Assembly: GCA_020638065.1 (NCBI GenBank)
Contig: JACKJG010000002.1
Location: 1 to 64,000 of the forward strand
Direction: 5' to 3'
DNA: 64,000 nt
From: Hyphomicrobiaceae bacterium
Lineage (GTDB): Bacteria > Pseudomonadota > Alphaproteobacteria > Rhizobiales > Devosiaceae
In this document: positions 35,634 to 44,309 of the stretch, piece by piece
How the letters are laid out: the number at the start of each line of letters is the position of its first letter
How positions within the stretch are numbered: position 1 is the stretch's first letter
Notes under the pieces: generated by a model
What the model saw: only the letters and a program-made list of their open reading frames with translations
What the model was told of the DNA's origin: nothing
Databases searched by the model: none
Position numbers and translations under genes: made by a program

Positions 35634-36376
35634 ACCAGTTCGACTTGACGCTGGCGGTGGTGGCACATTCCGAAACGGTGGTTTCCGGGCCAAGCATGAA
35701 GGCCGCAGAGGCCGCGATCGAAAAGGCCAAGGAGGCGGGGTACAGCGTCGAGCGCTTGGTTGGTTTCGACAGTCCCACGGAAGGTTGCCGCGATTATTTC
35801 GGGCAACCGGCCTACGATTCCTGGAGCAAGCAACATTTCAGATTCGGGCATCAGGGCCGGGTTCGCAACGCGCTGGCGGAAATCGCAGTGGGACGTTGGT
35901 TGATATTTTCCGACGCAGGCGATCTCTTCAGCGAAAATTGGCTGATCGAGGCCCTGAACTTGCTGAGCGCTGCCGAGGAGGCCGGCGAACGCGTCATCGT
36001 CCATCCGGAATTGAACTGGCAGTTTGACGGCGCCCGCCAGGTCCATACGCGAATTGCCCAAGCTGATCTGTTGTTTTCACCAATCGAGCTGCTCATACGC
36101 AACCCCTACGATGCCATGTGTGCTGCGCCGCGGGACGCTTGGCTGGAAAACCCTTACCCAGATCGCGGGGCCGGTGATGGTTGTTCCTTTGGTGGTTGGG
36201 AATGGTCGGTTCAGACCATGGGCAACGGCTGGCAGCACGTGGTTGCACGTGACACGATCATATTCAAGCGCCGCCACGACTTGTCACCTTCTACACGCAG
36301 CGCGTGCAATTCCCTGCCCGACGCGCTGGCGATCGACCGCATCGCGTCGATCGGTGGCGAGAAGAACAGCAAGTAG
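35630..36376 (+). CDS. GT-A (GT2-like) glycosyltransferase, cassette copy 2 with altered DxD
   Basis: The 248-residue protein is a paralogue of the gene at 28658, sharing FSENWLIEA, HPELNWQFDG and DTIIFKRRHDLS. The expected metal-binding motif is changed: DADD of copy 1 is SDAGD here (Asp95-Ala-Gly97-Asp98), a change of the third codon to GGC at 35918-35920. It may be inactive, use another residue, or act without metal. ATG at 35630 has TTGGAGG upstream and overlaps the previous gene by 4 nt. Confidence 0.8.
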   Translation: MNQFDLTLAVVAHSETVVSGPSMKAAEAAIEKAKEAGYSVERLVGFDSPTEGCRDYFGQPAYDSWSKQHFRFGHQGRVRNALAEIAVGRWLIFSDAGDLFSENWLIEALNLLSAAEEAGERVIVHPELNWQFDGARQVHTRIAQADLLFSPIELLIRNPYDAMCAAPRDAWLENPYPDRGAGDGCSFGGWEWSVQTMGNGWQHVVARDTIIFKRRHDLSPSTRSACNSLPDALAIDRIASIGGEKNSK

Positions 36377-36438
36377 GCTCTGACCTCTAGTTGGCTCGGG
36401 CTGTGCTGCTCAATCGCCGTGTTCCCGGCCGATTGTCT

Positions 36439-37395
36439 TCAGCCAGCGTAGTATTGATAGGTCTGCCTGATCCCCTCTTCAAACGGGGTAATCCGGTCGC
36501 CGAGCAACACGCGGACATCCGCTTCGGACGCAATGACATCACGAGGCTCGGTTTTGAGCAGTTCGACTGCTTCTTTCCGCTCGTAGCTGAGCTTGGTACC
36601 CGCCGCCAGTTCGATTGCCTCGACCACGTTCCACAACGTCACGGAGCGTCCGCTGCCCAGCATGTACACATCTTCGACGGGCAATCCGCCAGAAAACCGG
36701 TGTGCAAGCGTCGCCAGGCCAAAACCGACATCGGAGGCGAAAACAAAGTCGCGCGATTGTTTGCCGTCGCCGTTGATGGTGACCGTTTCACCGGCAATAA
36801 TCGCCTTTGTGAAGGCGTGAATTGCGCTCTTCTTGAGATCGGAAAAGCGCCCGAAGACGTTTGTCAGGCGCACGACGGAATAGGCGCCGCCCCGCAGCTC
36901 GACCAGTTTGCGCAGAACCATTTCCTCGGCCGCCTTGGTCGCGCCATAAAAATTCTTGGGGCAATAGGGCGAGTCAACCCTGACCTCGAAGGATCCGTCG
37001 AACAATGCACCCGCGGTCGAGATGAGAATGAACCTGTCATCCGGCCTGATCACATCGGTCACGAACCGGGAGGGTTGGGAGATGTTGGCATCGATGAAAT
37101 CGAGCGGCCGTTCCCTGGATTCAGCAACGCGGGTTTCTCCAGCGAGGAAAACAAAAACTCGGCAATCCCAATCTTTTGAATATTCTTCCAGAAATCTGGC
37201 TGTTTCTGGTGCCTGATAATGACCGAGATAGTGATCTACTCCCAGCGCGTCGTAGCCCGGGCAGGCGTTGGAGAGGTCGTCGATAACCAGCGGATGCAGA
37301 GACGAAAACTCAGGGCGAGTTGCTATGCTTTCAATGACATTACGGCCAATGAACCCGAAACCGCCGACCAGAACGAGTAAGCACTTGTGCTCCAA
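36439..37395 (-). CDS. NAD-dependent nucleotide-sugar epimerase (extended SDR)
   Basis: The 318-residue protein has VGGFGFIGRN at the N-terminus, LISTAGALFDG, FYGATKAAEE (catalytic Tyr/Lys) and the RLTNVFGRFSD and DFVFASDV segments of UDP-hexose 4-epimerases. It probably interconverts a nucleotide sugar for the locus glycan. It is the only minus-strand gene between 25.7 and 41.2 kb, convergent with the GT2 gene and divergent from sqdB. Confidence 0.83.
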   Translation of the reverse strand: MEHKCLLVLVGGFGFIGRNVIESIATRPEFSSLHPLVIDDLSNACPGYDALGVDHYLGHYQAPETARFLEEYSKDWDCRVFVFLAGETRVAESRERPLDFIDANISQPSRFVTDVIRPDDRFILISTAGALFDGSFEVRVDSPYCPKNFYGATKAAEEMVLRKLVELRGGAYSVVRLTNVFGRFSDLKKSAIHAFTKAIIAGETVTINGDGKQSRDFVFASDVGFGLATLAHRFSGGLPVEDVYMLGSGRSVTLWNVVEAIELAAGTKLSYERKEAVELLKTEPRDVIASEADVRVLLGDRITPFEEGIRQTYQYYAG

Positions 37396-37659
37396 GGTAC
37401 CAGTTTCACCTTACTTTGGTTGTCTGAAGAGCCGCCTCCCGGGCGGCCGGACCGCTCTTAGCGACGATCCTTGCCGGTGGCAATGTTTTCACAGATCCGT
37501 ACGGACCCGGGGTGCCGCATTGTCTCAACATATGCCTTGATTTACCTATGTTTCGCCGCACGCGGAATTTGGCTGACAGGGGTCCGTTGCATTTGCATTT
37601 CCCGTCCCTGTCGGCTAAACGCAACCCGAAAGAATGCACGTTTGTAGGAAGACCAAGGC

Positions 37660-38817
37660 ATGAAGATCATTATCCTCGGCGGCGACGGCTTTTGTGGCTG
37701 GCCGAACGCACTTTATTTGTCCAATCGCGGCCACGAAGTCATTATCGTTGACAATCTCTCGCGGCGCGAGATCGATCTGGAGCTGGAAGTCGACAGCCTC
37801 ACCCCGATCCGCCCGATCGGCGAGCGCCTCCGGGTCTGGAAGGAACTGACCGGCAACGATATCAAATTCCATAATTTCACAGTGGGCGAGCACTATCACC
37901 GGCTTCTCACGCTAATCCAGGACGAAAAGCCGGATGCAATCATCCATTTCGCCGAGCAGCGGGCAGCGCCATATTCGATGAAATCGTCGGCGCACAAACG
38001 CTACACCGTCAACAACAACCTGAATGCGACCAACGACGTTCTGGCGGCGATCGTTGAATCCGGTCAGGACATCCACCTGGTCCATCTCGGCACCATGGGC
38101 GTTTACGGCTATGGTACTGCGGGCATGCAGATCCCTGAAGGCTACCTGAAGGTCAAGATCGACACGCCGCAGGGCGAGTCCGAGCAGGAGATCCTCTATC
38201 CGGCCAATCCGGGTTCGATCTATCACATGACCAAGACCCAGGATCAGCTATTCTTCCACTTCTACAACAAGAATGACGGCGTGAAGATCACCGATCTGCA
38301 TCAGGGCATCGTGTGGGGAACCCAGACCGATGAAACCCGGATGGATGAGCGCCTGATCAACCGTTTCGACTATGACGGCGACTACGGCACGGTTCTCAAC
38401 CGCTTCATCATGCAGGCCGCGATCGAATATCCGATGACGGTTCATGGCACTGGTGGCCAGACCCGCGCCTTCATCCATATTCAGGATACCTGCCGCTGTA
38501 TCGAACTGGCGCTGACCAATCCGCCGCAATCCGGCGAGCGCGTGAACATTCTCAACCAGATGACCGAAACGCATCGGGTTCGCGAACTTGCCCAGATGCT
38601 TTCTGAGATGACGGGTAGCGAGATCGCTTATCTCAAGAACCCGCGCAACGAAGCGGATGAGAATGAGTTGCACGTTGCCAACGATCGGTTCCTTGGAATG
38701 GGTCTCGATCCGATCAAGCTGAATGACGGGCTCATTACCGAGGTCCGGGAAATCGCTGAAAAGTACGCCGATCGCTGCGACCGCACCAAGATTCCGTGCG
38801 TATCGACCTGGCGATAG
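37660..38817 (+). CDS. sqdB: UDP-sulfoquinovose synthase
   Basis: The 385-residue extended SDR is a member of the SQD1/SqdB family, which converts UDP-glucose and sulfite to UDP-sulfoquinovose. It has GGDGFCGWPNALYL (residues 7-20), VDNLSRR, HFAEQRAAPYSM, HLGTMGVYG (Thr145), YHMTKTQD (Tyr188/Lys192) and GTGGQTRAFIHI, all diagnostic. Sulfoquinovose usually enters the sulfolipid SQDG; no sqdX or sqdD is evident here, so a glycan or another glycolipid is possible. A GGAAG ribosome site precedes the ATG. cysH follows after 18 bp. Confidence 0.93.
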   Translation: MKIIILGGDGFCGWPNALYLSNRGHEVIIVDNLSRREIDLELEVDSLTPIRPIGERLRVWKELTGNDIKFHNFTVGEHYHRLLTLIQDEKPDAIIHFAEQRAAPYSMKSSAHKRYTVNNNLNATNDVLAAIVESGQDIHLVHLGTMGVYGYGTAGMQIPEGYLKVKIDTPQGESEQEILYPANPGSIYHMTKTQDQLFFHFYNKNDGVKITDLHQGIVWGTQTDETRMDERLINRFDYDGDYGTVLNRFIMQAAIEYPMTVHGTGGQTRAFIHIQDTCRCIELALTNPPQSGERVNILNQMTETHRVRELAQMLSEMTGSEIAYLKNPRNEADENELHVANDRFLGMGLDPIKLNDGLITEVREIAEKYADRCDRTKIPCVSTWR

Positions 38818-38835
38818 GTCATCGAATGAGGCGCC

Positions 38836-39579
38836 ATGCCGACTTACGAGACTTCGTCCAGACTTGAGCTTCGGGATCGCGCTGCGACCCTGAATGACAA
38901 GTATGCCGGTCGTCCGGCCGGCGACGTCGTCTCGGCGGTGCTTCGCGACGAATTTCAGGGCAAAGTGGCCTTGGTTTCCTCTTTCGGAACCGAGGCCGCC
39001 GTTCTTTTACACATGCTCGCGGAGGTCGACCTCGAGGCCCCCGTCGTCTTTTTGGAAACGTTCAAGCACTTTCCCGAAACGATTGATTATCGGAACCGGC
39101 TTACCGGAATGTTGCGGCTCCAGAACCTGAAAGTCGTCGAACCGACGGCCGCCGCGATCAAGGCGGACGATCCGAACGACGATCTGCGCCAACGCAACAG
39201 CGATCTTTGTTGCCACGTTCGGAAGACTTTGCCGCTCTTCCATGCGCTTAATCCGATGCAATGCTGGATTACCGGCCGCAAGCGTTATCAGGCCTCGACC
39301 AGAACAGCCATGCAGCTGTTCGAAGTTCAGGATCGCTGGATCAAGGTCAATCCGCTGATCGATTGGCTGCCCGAAGATATCGATCTTTATTTCGCCCGCC
39401 ACAAGCTTCCGCAGCACCCGCTCAAGCTGAAGGGTTTTCTGTCCATCGGCTGTGCGCCGTGTACACGCGCAGTGATGCCCGGGGAAGACCCGCGCGCGGG
39501 CCGCTGGGCAGACAGCGGCAAGACCGAGTGCGGCATCCATATCGAAAACGGCAAAGTGGTCCGCAGTAACCAGGCCTGA
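38836..39579 (+). CDS. cysH: Adenylylsulfate (APS-type) reductase of the CysH family
   Basis: The 247-residue thioredoxin-dependent reductase makes sulfite from adenylyl sulfate. It carries the cysteine set of the [4Fe-4S] APS-type enzymes: CC at 125-126, CAPC (206-209) and the catalytic KTECGIH (Cys232). PAPS-type enzymes lack the cluster cysteines. VSSFGTEAAVLLH binds the nucleotide. The gene is 18 bp downstream of sqdB on the same strand and away from any sulfite reductase, suggesting its sulfite is meant for UDP-sulfoquinovose. Confidence 0.92.
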   Translation: MPTYETSSRLELRDRAATLNDKYAGRPAGDVVSAVLRDEFQGKVALVSSFGTEAAVLLHMLAEVDLEAPVVFLETFKHFPETIDYRNRLTGMLRLQNLKVVEPTAAAIKADDPNDDLRQRNSDLCCHVRKTLPLFHALNPMQCWITGRKRYQASTRTAMQLFEVQDRWIKVNPLIDWLPEDIDLYFARHKLPQHPLKLKGFLSIGCAPCTRAVMPGEDPRAGRWADSGKTECGIHIENGKVVRSNQA

Positions 39580-39711
39580 TCCCCGCGCGACCTGAAACCA
39601 CATCTCTACGCACAAATACTTAGTGTTCGGACGGACTGACAAGGCCTCCCTGCGAATCTAGAGTTGCGGTGGCCTCTTGGCCTGATGCTTTTGGAATAGT
39701 GGATAAGCAAT

Positions 39712-41196
39712 ATGAGTTCGCACGCGAGGCCGGTGCCGCTCGTTCTTTGCGGTGGCGCGGGAAAGCGGCTCTGGCCACTCTCCCGCGTCGATCGCCCAAA
39801 GCAATTCCTTTCGCTTGATGGCTCGCAAAGCCTCTACCAGACAAGTCTGCAACGGATTTCCGATCCTGTTCTTTTCTCCGCCCCGATCATATCAACTAAC
39901 AGCGCTTATCGGTTCATGGCAGCAGAACAGGCTCAGACGATTGGTGTCGCCCCGCGCGCGATATTGCTTGAGCCGGAATCCCTTGGCACCACGTTCGCCC
40001 TCGCCACTGCCTGCCTCTGGCTGCAACGCTCCGCGCCCGAGGCGCTTGTGCTTGCCCTGCCCTCAGATCACAGGATCGATGACCAGATCGCGTTCCAGAA
40101 CGCCGTCCGTTCCGGAATTGCCGCGGCACAATCGGGTAAGCTGGTAACGTTCGGCATTGTTCCATCGGGACCGGAAACTGGATTTGGATACATCAGGCCG
40201 GGCGCTGCTCTCGGCCCCGGCGTCAGGACCGTCGAGACGTTTACCGAAAAGCCCGACGCACCCACCGCGCGCGGCATGCTGGATTCTGGTGATTGCTGGT
40301 GGAATTCAGGCATGTTCCTGTTTCAGCCTGCCGTCCTTCTCGACGAATGCGCGAGGCATTGTCCCGACATCCTGCAACGGGCTAATTTCGCCGTCGATCA
40401 ATCCAGTCCAGATCTGGATTTCATCAGGCTGGCAGGTGGCCCCGGCGAAGCCATCAGCGTTTCGGTCGATAGAGCCATATTCGAGAACACCGATCGCGCG
40501 GCTATGGTTGAACTGAATTCCGATTGGGCTGATCTCGGCACATGGAATGCCGTCTGGGCCACAGGGTCCAGCGATGAGAACGGCAATGTCGTGCTTGGTG
40601 ATGCCACGCTTGCGCGAGCCAAAAACAACCTGATTGTCAGCGAAGGGCCGCATGTTGTGGTCGATGGCCTCTCGGACCTGTCGATCATCGCGACCGGCGA
40701 TGCCGTGCTCGTCGCGCCGCTGGATTCAGAACAGGGCATAGACCGTCTCGTGGCGCAGCTCGCGGCAACCCCTGCGACCTCAAAGCTTTCCACACATCAC
40801 CCCACTTCCGAACGGCCATGGGGCCGGTGTATCGAAGAGGTCTCCGGAGACGGGTTCAAGGTCAAACGGCTGATCGTGCGTCCGGGCCGGCAATTGTCCC
40901 TGCAATTGCACCGGCACCGGGCAGAACACTGGGTCGTGGTCAGTGGAACGGCCTTCGTCCGCATCGGCGAGCGCGAACAGGTGCTCGAAAAGGATCAAAG
41001 CGTCTATGTGCCAAAAGGCGCTTTGCACCGGCTCTCCAACCTTTCGGATCAGCCGCTCGAAATCGTCGAAATCCAGACGGGCGCCTACCTTGAAGAAGAC
41101 GACATCGTCCGGGTGGAAGATGCGTTTGGGCGGGTTGAAACAGATTCCGCTGCGTCCGCAACGGAACCGGCACGATTGTGGATCATTCCGTCCTGA
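39712..41196 (+). CDS. manC: Mannose-1-phosphate guanylyltransferase / mannose-6-phosphate isomerase
   Basis: The 494-residue bifunctional enzyme supplies GDP-mannose. The N-terminal nucleotidyltransferase has CGGAGKRLWPLSR, RPKQFLSL and GFGYIRPG; the C-terminal cupin (from about residue 365) has RPWGRCIEEV, LQLHRHRAEHWVVVSGTA and VPKGALHRL, with metal-binding histidines. It is 132 bp after cysH and may be expressed separately. It points to mannose, fucose or perosamine-type residues in the glycan. It overlaps the convergent dcd gene by 14 bp. Confidence 0.93.
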   Translation: MSSHARPVPLVLCGGAGKRLWPLSRVDRPKQFLSLDGSQSLYQTSLQRISDPVLFSAPIISTNSAYRFMAAEQAQTIGVAPRAILLEPESLGTTFALATACLWLQRSAPEALVLALPSDHRIDDQIAFQNAVRSGIAAAQSGKLVTFGIVPSGPETGFGYIRPGAALGPGVRTVETFTEKPDAPTARGMLDSGDCWWNSGMFLFQPAVLLDECARHCPDILQRANFAVDQSSPDLDFIRLAGGPGEAISVSVDRAIFENTDRAAMVELNSDWADLGTWNAVWATGSSDENGNVVLGDATLARAKNNLIVSEGPHVVVDGLSDLSIIATGDAVLVAPLDSEQGIDRLVAQLAATPATSKLSTHHPTSERPWGRCIEEVSGDGFKVKRLIVRPGRQLSLQLHRHRAEHWVVVSGTAFVRIGEREQVLEKDQSVYVPKGALHRLSNLSDQPLEIVEIQTGAYLEEDDIVRVEDAFGRVETDSAASATEPARLWIIPS

Positions 41197-42280
41197 AGTG
41201 CTTGCTCAGCTTGAGGCTCTGGGCCTGATAGTTTGAACCGAGGTCCTTGCCGTAGAGCATTTCCGGCCGTTCTGCCATGCGCTCATAGATCAGGCGCCCG
41301 ACGGCCTGTCCGTGACCGAGCAGGAACGGCACTTCGTGGCTTCTGACTTCGAGGACGGCCCGGGCGCCATGGCCGCCCGCCGCCGCATGACCGAAACCGG
41401 GGTCGAAAAAGCCCGCATAATGAACGCGGAACTCGCCGACCAGCGGATCGAACGGCACCATTTCGGCGGCATAATCGGGCGGGATATGCACCGCCTCGCG
41501 GCTGACGAGAATGTAGAATTCGTCGGGATCGAGGATGAGTTCCGGTTTGCCGCGCCGGTGCAGCGGTTCCCAGAAGTCGAGCACGTCGAGGGCGTCGCGC
41601 TTGTCGACATCGACGACGGCGGTGTGATGTTTGGAGCGATATCCGATCAGGCCACCCCTGCCCTCGCCTTCAAGATCGATCGACAGTTGAACACCCTCTC
41701 CAACCTCAAACGTGCTGTCGGACACGAGCATCTCTGCCCCGTGCAGGGCGCGATGTTCGGCCTCGCTCAGCCGGGTCTGGCCCACACGAAAACGCATCTG
41801 GCTCAGGCGTGAGCCGGTGCGAGCCAGAATGGGGAACGTGCGCGGCGACACTTCGAGATAGAGCGGCCCCTTGTAGCCTGCCGGGACGACATCAAAGGAG
41901 CGGGCGTGATCGAAGATGACCCGAGTGAAGATATCGAGCCGGCCGGTCGAGCTTTTCGGATTGGCCGCAGCCGAGACCTCGCCGGGCAGATCAAGCGCTT
42001 CGAGCAATGGCACCAGATAGACGCAGCCGCGTTCGAGCACGGCGCCTTCGCGCAAATCGATCTCGTGCAGGGTGAGTTCAGCGACGCGCTCTTCCACGGT
42101 TGCATTGCGGCCCGGCAGGAAGCTCGAGCGAATGCGAAAGGCTTTTTCGCCCAGTCTCAGGTCCAGCGAGGCGGGTTGAATCTGGTCGTCGTCCAGCAGC
42201 CGGTCCGAGGCCAGATGTTTAGCTTCGAACAATGCTTCTATGAGGCGGGCGGAAAAGATGCCCTTTGGCCAGGTTTGCAT
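41183..42280 (-). CDS. dcd: 2'-Deoxycytidine 5'-triphosphate deaminase (long, two-domain type)
   Basis: The 365-residue protein is the double-length Dcd typical of Alphaproteobacteria, with two tandem dUTPase-like beta-folds. It shows ANPKSSTGRLDIFTRVI in the first half and HYAGFFDPGFGHAAAGG in the second. The enzyme deaminates dCTP to dUTP for dTMP synthesis. The 3' end overlaps manC by 14 bp. The gene is divergent from metZ; the 206-bp interval holds the SAM-II leader. Confidence 0.88.
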   Translation of the reverse strand: MQTWPKGIFSARLIEALFEAKHLASDRLLDDDQIQPASLDLRLGEKAFRIRSSFLPGRNATVEERVAELTLHEIDLREGAVLERGCVYLVPLLEALDLPGEVSAAANPKSSTGRLDIFTRVIFDHARSFDVVPAGYKGPLYLEVSPRTFPILARTGSRLSQMRFRVGQTRLSEAEHRALHGAEMLVSDSTFEVGEGVQLSIDLEGEGRGGLIGYRSKHHTAVVDVDKRDALDVLDFWEPLHRRGKPELILDPDEFYILVSREAVHIPPDYAAEMVPFDPLVGEFRVHYAGFFDPGFGHAAAGGHGARAVLEVRSHEVPFLLGHGQAVGRLIYERMAERPEMLYGKDLGSNYQAQSLKLSKHFRTE

Positions 42281-42382
42281 GAACGGCCCTCTGTCAGCGG
42301 ATCGTGTTCAGGTCTGGTAGCAACCGCAAAGATTGACGCCAAGCCCCCAAAGGCATTAGATCACAGGGTGCGCGGCGCGCGC

Positions 42383-42438
42383 GGTGGTGATTTGGCCGGT
42401 CTGATTGCAGCCACCTAAAACAATTTGCTAAAGCGACC
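42383..42438 (+). promoter_or_regulatory. SAM-II (metA) riboswitch aptamer
   Basis: The leader of metZ has the SAM-II hallmarks. P1 GGTGG (42383-42387) pairs with CCACC (42411-42415), with TGATTT right after the 5' strand, TTGCAG before the 3' strand, and TAAAACAA ... GCTAAAG after it. GGTC (42398-42401) in the loop can pair with GACC (42435-42438) to form the pseudoknot. The family binds S-adenosylmethionine and represses methionine genes in Alphaproteobacteria. Confidence 0.85.
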
Positions 42439-42440
42439 TT

Positions 42441-42469
42441 AACCGGCCGGAAGGCCGGTTTTGTTTTTT
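42441..42469 (+). terminator. Intrinsic terminator in the metZ leader
   Basis: AACCGGCC-GGAA-GGCCGGTT is a perfect 8-bp stem with a tetraloop, followed at once by TTGTTTTTT. It lies between the SAM-II aptamer and the metZ ribosome site (GGAAAGGACC). Its 5' arm ACCGGCC (42442-42448) is exactly complementary to GGCCGGT (42394-42400) in the aptamer loop, so formation can be switched. Confidence 0.85.
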
Positions 42470-42486
42470 GGAAAGGACCTTTCGTC

Positions 42487-43692
42487 ATGGCACGATCGGA
42501 CAATCCCTTGAGGGACCTCAGCAAGCGCGGGGCGCAGACGCAAATGGTGCATGGCGGCCAGGACCGGAGCCCGTTCGGCGAGACGTCCGAAGCGATCTAC
42601 ATGACGTCCGGGTTTTCGTATGCGGATTCGGCTCGAGCCGAGGCCCGGTTTACCGGCGATGAACCGGGACACATCTATTCGCGCTTTTCCAATCCAACCG
42701 TCGATATGTTTCAAAAGCGCATGGCGCTGCTCGAGGGTGCTGCCGCAGCGCGGGCAACGGCCAGTGGCATGGCAGCGGTCACCACCGCGCTGATGGCGCA
42801 GGTCCGGGCCGGAGACCATGTGGTCGCGTCGCGTGCATTGTTCGGCGGATGCCGGTTCGTGGTGGAGGATTATCTGCCGCGCTGGGGCGTTGACAGCACG
42901 CTGGTCGATGGGAGCGATCCGGAGAATTTCGCCAAAGCCATGCGGCCCAACACCAAGCTGGTCTTTCTCGAAACGCCAACCAATCCGACGCTCGAACTCG
43001 TCGACATCGAGGCGGTTGCCGAGATCGCACACGCGCACGGCGCAGTGCTGGTGGTCGACAACGTGTTCGCGACGCCACTGTGGCAGAAGCCGCTCGAACT
43101 CGGCGCCGATCTGGTCGTCTATTCGGCCACAAAACATATCGATGGGCAGGGCCGGGCTCTGGCGGGGATTATTCTCGGGTCCGAGGAACTGATCGGGGGT
43201 GACGTGCACACGATCATCCGGCAGACCGGGCCCTCGATCTCACCGTTCAATGCCTGGATCATGCTCAAGGGCCTGGAAACGATCGATCTACGGGTGCGCC
43301 GGATGACGGAAAGCGCGGCGAGGATCGCGGACTTTCTCGCGGATCACCCAAAGGTTTCGCGCCTTTACTACCCGCATCACCGCTCGCATCCGCAATACGA
43401 TCTGGCCAAACGGCAGATGGGTGCGGGTTCGACAATGGTGGCGTTCGAGGTTGATGGCGGACAGGACAAGGCCTTCACGGTCGCGGATAATCTCGCCATC
43501 GTTCTGACTTCGAACAATCTGGGCGATGCCAAATCGATCGTCTCGCATCCGGCAACGACAACGCATCAGCGTTTTACAGACGAGGTTCGAGAAGAACTTG
43601 GGATCAGCCGGGGTTTGCTGCGCCTGTCCGTCGGGCTGGAAGATGCGGACGATCTGATTGCCGATCTCGGTTTCGCGCTCGATCAGGTCTGA
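42487..43692 (+). CDS. metZ: O-succinylhomoserine sulfhydrylase
   Basis: The 401-residue PLP enzyme makes homocysteine from O-succinylhomoserine and sulfide in methionine synthesis. It shows the trans-sulfuration family features: YSRFSNPTVDMF, ATASGMAAV and the PLP lysine in SATKHIDGQGR. Cystathionine gamma-synthase is related, but the MetZ-type sequence and SAM-II leader favour direct sulfhydrylation. The 3' end overlaps the convergent phosphatidyltransferase gene by 10 bp. Confidence 0.92.
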   Translation: MARSDNPLRDLSKRGAQTQMVHGGQDRSPFGETSEAIYMTSGFSYADSARAEARFTGDEPGHIYSRFSNPTVDMFQKRMALLEGAAAARATASGMAAVTTALMAQVRAGDHVVASRALFGGCRFVVEDYLPRWGVDSTLVDGSDPENFAKAMRPNTKLVFLETPTNPTLELVDIEAVAEIAHAHGAVLVVDNVFATPLWQKPLELGADLVVYSATKHIDGQGRALAGIILGSEELIGGDVHTIIRQTGPSISPFNAWIMLKGLETIDLRVRRMTESAARIADFLADHPKVSRLYYPHHRSHPQYDLAKRQMGAGSTMVAFEVDGGQDKAFTVADNLAIVLTSNNLGDAKSIVSHPATTTHQRFTDEVREELGISRGLLRLSVGLEDADDLIADLGFALDQV

Positions 43693-44309
43693 TCGCGGTT
43701 CATCGCCGCGAAGACCTGCCGGGCCCGAAACATGCGGCTGACACCGGTGAAGAATGTCGCGGCGGCAAAGATCACTGCCGCCCAGACATAAGAGGCGGGC
43801 CAGATCAGGATGATCAGCATGAAAACGATGGTTTCGGTTCCTTCCATTAGCCCGTCGGTGAAATAGAAGTTTTTCTGACCGCGTAGATCGGTTGTCAGCC
43901 TGTTGCGTTCGGCAAGAATGGCGTAACCGAGAAAAGTCGCGCCGTTGAAATAGAAGCTGAGGAGCAGGATCGCGGTAGCGACGGCATTGGCGGACGGATC
44001 GGCAATCGCAAAGGCAAGCGGCACCGAGCCATAGAACAGAAAGTCCGCGACGATATCAAAATAGCCGCCAAAGTCGGTTTTTTGCGTCGCCCTCGCCACG
44101 GCGCCATCCAGCCCATCGGCCAAACGGGAGGCGATGACCAGCAACAGTCCAAACCCGAATTGCTGAAAGGCGATGGCGAGCGCGGCGAGCAGACTGAAGG
44201 TCAATCCGGCTCCGGTCACCATATTGGCGGTGACGCCGCGCCCGGCAAGCTTGCGGCCGATATGATTGAGCGGCGGGTCGATGAAGGTGCGGGCCAGACC
44301 GTCGAGCAT
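43683..44309 (-). CDS. CDP-alcohol phosphatidyltransferase family membrane protein
   Basis: The 208-residue inner-membrane protein has about five hydrophobic helices and the signature DGLDGAVARATQKTDFGGYFD (split D-G-x2-A-R-x8-G-x3-D-x3-D), which binds CDP and a metal. The family transfers a phosphatidyl group from a CDP-lipid to an alcohol. The exact phospholipid cannot be told. ATG 44309 with GGGAG upstream is preferred over the longer frame. Confidence 0.87.
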   Translation of the reverse strand: MLDGLARTFIDPPLNHIGRKLAGRGVTANMVTGAGLTFSLLAALAIAFQQFGFGLLLVIASRLADGLDGAVARATQKTDFGGYFDIVADFLFYGSVPLAFAIADPSANAVATAILLLSFYFNGATFLGYAILAERNRLTTDLRGQKNFYFTDGLMEGTETIVFMLIILIWPASYVWAAVIFAAATFFTGVSRMFRARQVFAAMNRDQT

